Source: CAVYXK01 sp963708245
GTDB lineage: Bacteria > Pseudomonadota > Alphaproteobacteria > Acetobacterales > Acetobacteraceae
NCBI GenBank assembly: GCA_963708245.1
Contig: OY970201.1
Location: forward strand, 6,138,001-6,202,000
Direction: 5' to 3'
DNA length: 64,000 nt
In this document: in pieces, positions 61,696 to 64,000 of the stretch
How the letters are laid out: each line of letters opens with the position of its first letter
Numbering within the stretch: position 1 is the first letter of the stretch
The notes under the pieces: model-generated
Database searches by the model: none
The model's input: the letters and a program-made list of their open reading frames with translations, nothing else
Told to the model about the DNA's origin: nothing
Translations under genes and position numbers: made by a program

Positions 61696-61713
61696 TCGCG
61701 CTTGGGTCCGGCT

Positions 61714-61765
61714 CGCCTGTGGATTTGTGGGCAACGGAAGAGCGTTGCCCACAACTCCACAGGCG
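61714..61765. other. Long stem-loop downstream of the transposase (copy B)
   Basis: Same 22-of-23-base-pair stem as in copy A (8179-8230), at the equivalent position. Confidence 0.75.
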
Positions 61766-61947
61766 CATCAGCAAAAGAAGGAAATTGATTTCATGAGTTG
61801 AAGAAGACGCGCCCGTCACCAGCCAACGGCCCGCCTGACCTGCCGCCAGAACGGCCGCCGTTCTGTCCCTGCCTCTTGGGAACGGACCGGAAACAAGCGG
61901 ACAACTGATGTGCTACGTAAACCGGACAACTTAATTAGCTATCGACA

Positions 61948-61964
61948 GCGTTATTGTGGATTAT
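61948..61964. repeat. Right 17-bp target-site duplication of IS copy B
   Basis: Exact copy of 60420-60436. Confidence 0.95.
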
Positions 61965-62595
61965 CCGGAGGTCCGAACATCAAGCCTCAGCGCGGCAGGA
62001 GCCAGACCTGCCGCGCTCGCGCGCGGCGCCCCCTCGGGTCGGAGCCCTAGGACAGGCTAGGGATCCAAGTCCGGAGCAGGCCTTGGTCTGCTTCGCAGCC
62101 CAAGGCCGCAAGCGAGAGGGTGCCCGCAGGCTCGGATTTTCCAGTCGGGATGAACGCGCCCGTAGCGATCGCATCGGATGACCGCTCAACTGCGACATTC
62201 GGAGCCGGCCGACCAAGGTCAGGTCTAGGAAATAGAAGCTGCGATAGCTCCTCGGTCGTAGGACCGGCGGCTTCGCGCCCATGGCGATCATCCAAGCGCC
62301 GCGGCCGACGCCCCGAAAGCGGACATTCCTCTACGCCGCTTGGTCGGCGGGGATGGGTGGATTTTCGCCGGTCCGCTTTCAGGCGCCTGGACGGGAAACC
62401 AGACATTTCTGGCGTGATTGATCCGTTACATGGATCACGTGATGCATCACCCTCGCGTCGTTGGTGCACCCGCCCGATATTGACGGCCCTGGTCCTCAAG
62501 AGGCCTTAAGATTAAAGATCGATGAGGTCACCATTTATCATGTGAACCGAAGTATTCGAACCCGCTCGACCGATTGCTTGAATGGGGGAAATCAC
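61965..62595. other. Intergenic region, no gene recognised
   Basis: About 630 bases. It contains a perfect 11-bp-arm hairpin AGCGCGGCAGG-loop-CCTGCCGCGCT at 61989-62017 (no T-tract). Open frames through it are arginine/proline-rich and unlike known families. Promoters of the downstream genes should lie near its end. Confidence 0.45.
61989..62017. other. Perfect inverted repeat (stem-loop)
   Basis: 11-base arms with a 7-base loop, 25 bases after the IS duplication. No poly-T follows, so a rho-independent terminator is not certain. Confidence 0.55.
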
Positions 62596-63309
62596 ATGCC
62601 GGCCAACCAAGCCCAGAACCAATGGGTCGAGCGTGTTCTCGGATTTCGATGGGCCGCGCCTCAGTCAGACGCGACCCAGACCGCGAACGCCGCGCCGGAT
62701 GCCGATGCCCAAGCCGCCGAACTGCGGGCGCTCATTCAGCGCATTCCCAGTGCATCGGCCCATGGCACGCCACTGTTCAACACCTTGCTGACGCTCGCCA
62801 ACGCCGCCAACAAGATCCCGAAAGAGAATCTGGCCGGCAAGGCCGAGGCGATCAGGAAATTGCGCGAAGCATTCGATGGCGGCGGGGCCGACGATGCGAA
62901 GGTCGAGGAGCAGCGCAGGGCCGAGCCCTCGGCGTTGGAGGCTGCATTGACCGCATGGCGCGAGGCGGGGGCAGAGGCGGGCCGGCAGATCGAAGCAGTG
63001 AGGAAACTGCTGCTGGCGACAAACGATCCGGCCCTGCACGGCATCGCCAAATCCGGGCTTGACGGCATGATCGGCACGCCCTTTGCTGAGCTTGAGACGG
63101 CCCTGCGGGACGTCGCGGAGGCATCGGCGGCGGAGCGTCCCAAGCTGGCGGCGCTGGCGGTCTCGGCGGTGGGCGGGCTGCGGCGGTTCCTCGAATCCGA
63201 CAAAAGGATCGCCGCCTGCGATGCATGCCCGACCGTTCCCATCAGCCTGCGCAACACCTATGGCAGCGGGCTGGATCGCCTCGAACCGGTCCTGAACGGC
63301 GCCGGTTGA
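62596..63309 (+). CDS. Helical protein of unknown function
   Basis: 237 residues from ATG 62596. Alanine-rich and helical (LRALIQRIPSASAHGTPLFN; AGKAEAIRKLREAFDGG; SALEAALTAWREAGAEAGRQ), with a cysteine pair near the end (AACDACPTVP). No signal peptide, membrane span or known domain was recognised. The next gene starts 34 bases downstream and shares the Ala/Glu-rich helical character, so they are probably one operon. The function is unknown. Confidence 0.65.
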   Translation: MPANQAQNQWVERVLGFRWAAPQSDATQTANAAPDADAQAAELRALIQRIPSASAHGTPLFNTLLTLANAANKIPKENLAGKAEAIRKLREAFDGGGADDAKVEEQRRAEPSALEAALTAWREAGAEAGRQIEAVRKLLLATNDPALHGIAKSGLDGMIGTPFAELETALRDVAEASAAERPKLAALAVSAVGGLRRFLESDKRIAACDACPTVPISLRNTYGSGLDRLEPVLNGAG

Positions 63310-63342
63310 GCAGCCTGCCGGCGGTTTTACGGGGAGTAGGGC

Positions 63343-64000
63343 ATGAGTGAAACCCAGTGGCACGAAGTGATGCTCGCTGGCTTCGATGCCGGGGTGGGCG
63401 TCATTCCCGGGGCGGAAGCCGGCGCTGATGACGAGCCGGAGGAACAGCCCGACCCGCTGGGGCAGCGCCTTGCCGAACTCCAGGCTCGTTGGGATCAGAT
63501 GCCGCAGGGCGACCCGCCGGGCGCGAACGAGCACGAGATCGCCGAATTGGGTGAGGCGCGCACGACGATCACTGGGCTTTTGACGTCCGCTCCGACCGAG
63601 CAGATTCTGGGGCAGTTGCCGGTCCTGATGGATGACTACGTCGCAACCCGCCAAAGCGCGATCGCGGGGGCGAAGGCACGCGACGACCGCAGGAATCTTG
63701 TCGCGCGGCTTCCCCCCGAGGTCACACTGGACGGCGCCGGCGCGGAGCAGTTGCAGCGCGTCAAAGCGATGCGCGAGCGGGTGACGGGCCTTCCGGAGAC
63801 CCCGACCGCCGAACAGCTCGCCGATGGCGAGAAGGCGCTGACGGACCTGCCGGGCCTGATCCAGGCGATCAAGCAGGAGATCACCGAACGCCGCACCAAG
63901 GCGCGGGCCGGGCTGATCGCCCGATGCCCGAAGGAGGAGTCGATCGACGGCGCCGATGCAGGACAGCTCGGCCGGATCAAGGCGCAGCGTGAGAAGATCA
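63343..64000 (+). CDS. Repeat-containing helical protein, incomplete at the window edge
   Basis: An open frame from ATG 63343 to the end of the window (at least 219 residues). After an acidic lead (ETQWHEVMLAGFDAGVGVIP) it shows a helical module beginning LVARLPPEVTLDGAGAEQL and, about 70 residues later, a second copy beginning LIARCPKEESIDGADAGQL; both continue QRVKAMRE/GRIKAQRE. The repeats suggest a long rod or scaffold. No known domain is visible. Large repeat proteins of this kind sometimes carry a C-terminal enzymatic or toxin domain, which cannot be seen here. Confidence 0.7.
   Translation, partial: MSETQWHEVMLAGFDAGVGVIPGAEAGADDEPEEQPDPLGQRLAELQARWDQMPQGDPPGANEHEIAELGEARTTITGLLTSAPTEQILGQLPVLMDDYVATRQSAIAGAKARDDRRNLVARLPPEVTLDGAGAEQLQRVKAMRERVTGLPETPTAEQLADGEKALTDLPGLIQAIKQEITERRTKARAGLIARCPKEESIDGADAGQLGRIKAQREKI

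Larger units (their letters stand above)
60437..61947 (+). mobile_element. Insertion sequence copy B (IS1202/ISNCY-type), 1,511 bp
   Basis: Same length and ends as copy A (TGTCGGTAGC ... GCTATCGACA). The single visible sequence difference is at 61169 (C here, T at 7634 in copy A). It has its own 17-bp duplication, so it arrived by an independent transposition. It is in the same orientation as copy A, 53.5 kb away. Confidence 0.95.

Noticed and set aside
6902..61947. Composite transposon bounded by the two IS copies
   Set aside because: Each copy has its own, different 17-bp duplication; a composite would share one duplication at the outer ends.

Overview
The window is GC-rich, densely coded bacterial DNA with overlapping start/stop codons, PEP-CTERM and GloVer-type secreted proteins, many acyl-CoA dehydrogenase/SDR/LLM-oxidoreductase genes and REP-like palindromes. 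This fits an alphaproteobacterium, most likely Rhodospirillales/Acetobacteraceae. That placement is inference from gene content; no rRNA or tRNA gene was recognised to anchor it.

Region 1 (1-10.6 kb) is the most distinctive part. It holds the 3' end of one large secreted protein, a sulfotransferase, a TibC/Aah-like autotransporter-repeat O-heptosyltransferase and a second giant mosaic protein: AIDA strand-loop-strand repeats, a subtilase-like domain, more AIDA repeats, seven GloVer repeats, cadherin-like segments, six FG-GAP-like repeats and a type-I-secretion-like C-terminus. The giant gene is split by a 1,511-bp insertion sequence (IS). Removing the IS and one copy of its 17-bp target duplication restores one 1,989-codon frame exactly. 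A second copy of the same IS sits at 60.4-61.9 kb with its own, different 17-bp duplication.

Region 2 (10.7-20.8 kb) is housekeeping and accessory metabolism: a GNAT-Nudix fusion, a CinA/MoaB-like protein, a Crp/Fnr regulator, an EamA exporter, a threonine-synthase-like enzyme with a D-threonine-aldolase/D-serine-dehydratase-like enzyme, a secreted protein of unknown function, a DHA2 exporter, a nucleotidyltransferase and a methyltransferase. A group II intron with its reverse transcriptase follows (20.8-22.8 kb).

Region 3 (23-40.4 kb) holds a cytochrome b561/catalase-like peroxidase pair, an integrase remnant, an acyl-CoA dehydrogenase-like flavoprotein, pcm, an LLM oxidoreductase/hydrolase cluster, a PEP-CTERM protein and a CadC-TolB-TPR-rhodanese fusion gene interrupted by an IS5-family element (frame again restored on excision). 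A Bcr/CflA exporter, a glutamine-amidotransferase hydrolase, an SDR, a SnoaL-like protein, a sulfatase and a fatty-acid desaturase complete it.

Region 4 (40.6-64 kb) holds a decayed and an intact PhnD-like gene flanking a phosphoesterase interrupted by one in-frame TAG, a Phd/RelE toxin-antitoxin pair, an acyl-CoA dehydrogenase overlapping OppD/OppF-type ATPases, malic enzyme (maeB), an AbiEii-like nucleotidyltransferase with a small partner, a sugar ABC importer without an ATPase, secreted/lipoprotein genes, a TetR/SDR divergent pair, MsrQ, the second IS copy and, at the right edge, two unrecognised alpha-helical proteins. The second of these has internal repeats and runs off the window.

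The window shows repeated recent gene disruption: two IS insertions with intact target duplications, one nonsense codon and several truncated paralogues. The best candidate for an undescribed system is the heptosyltransferase/sulfotransferase/giant-repeat-protein locus.
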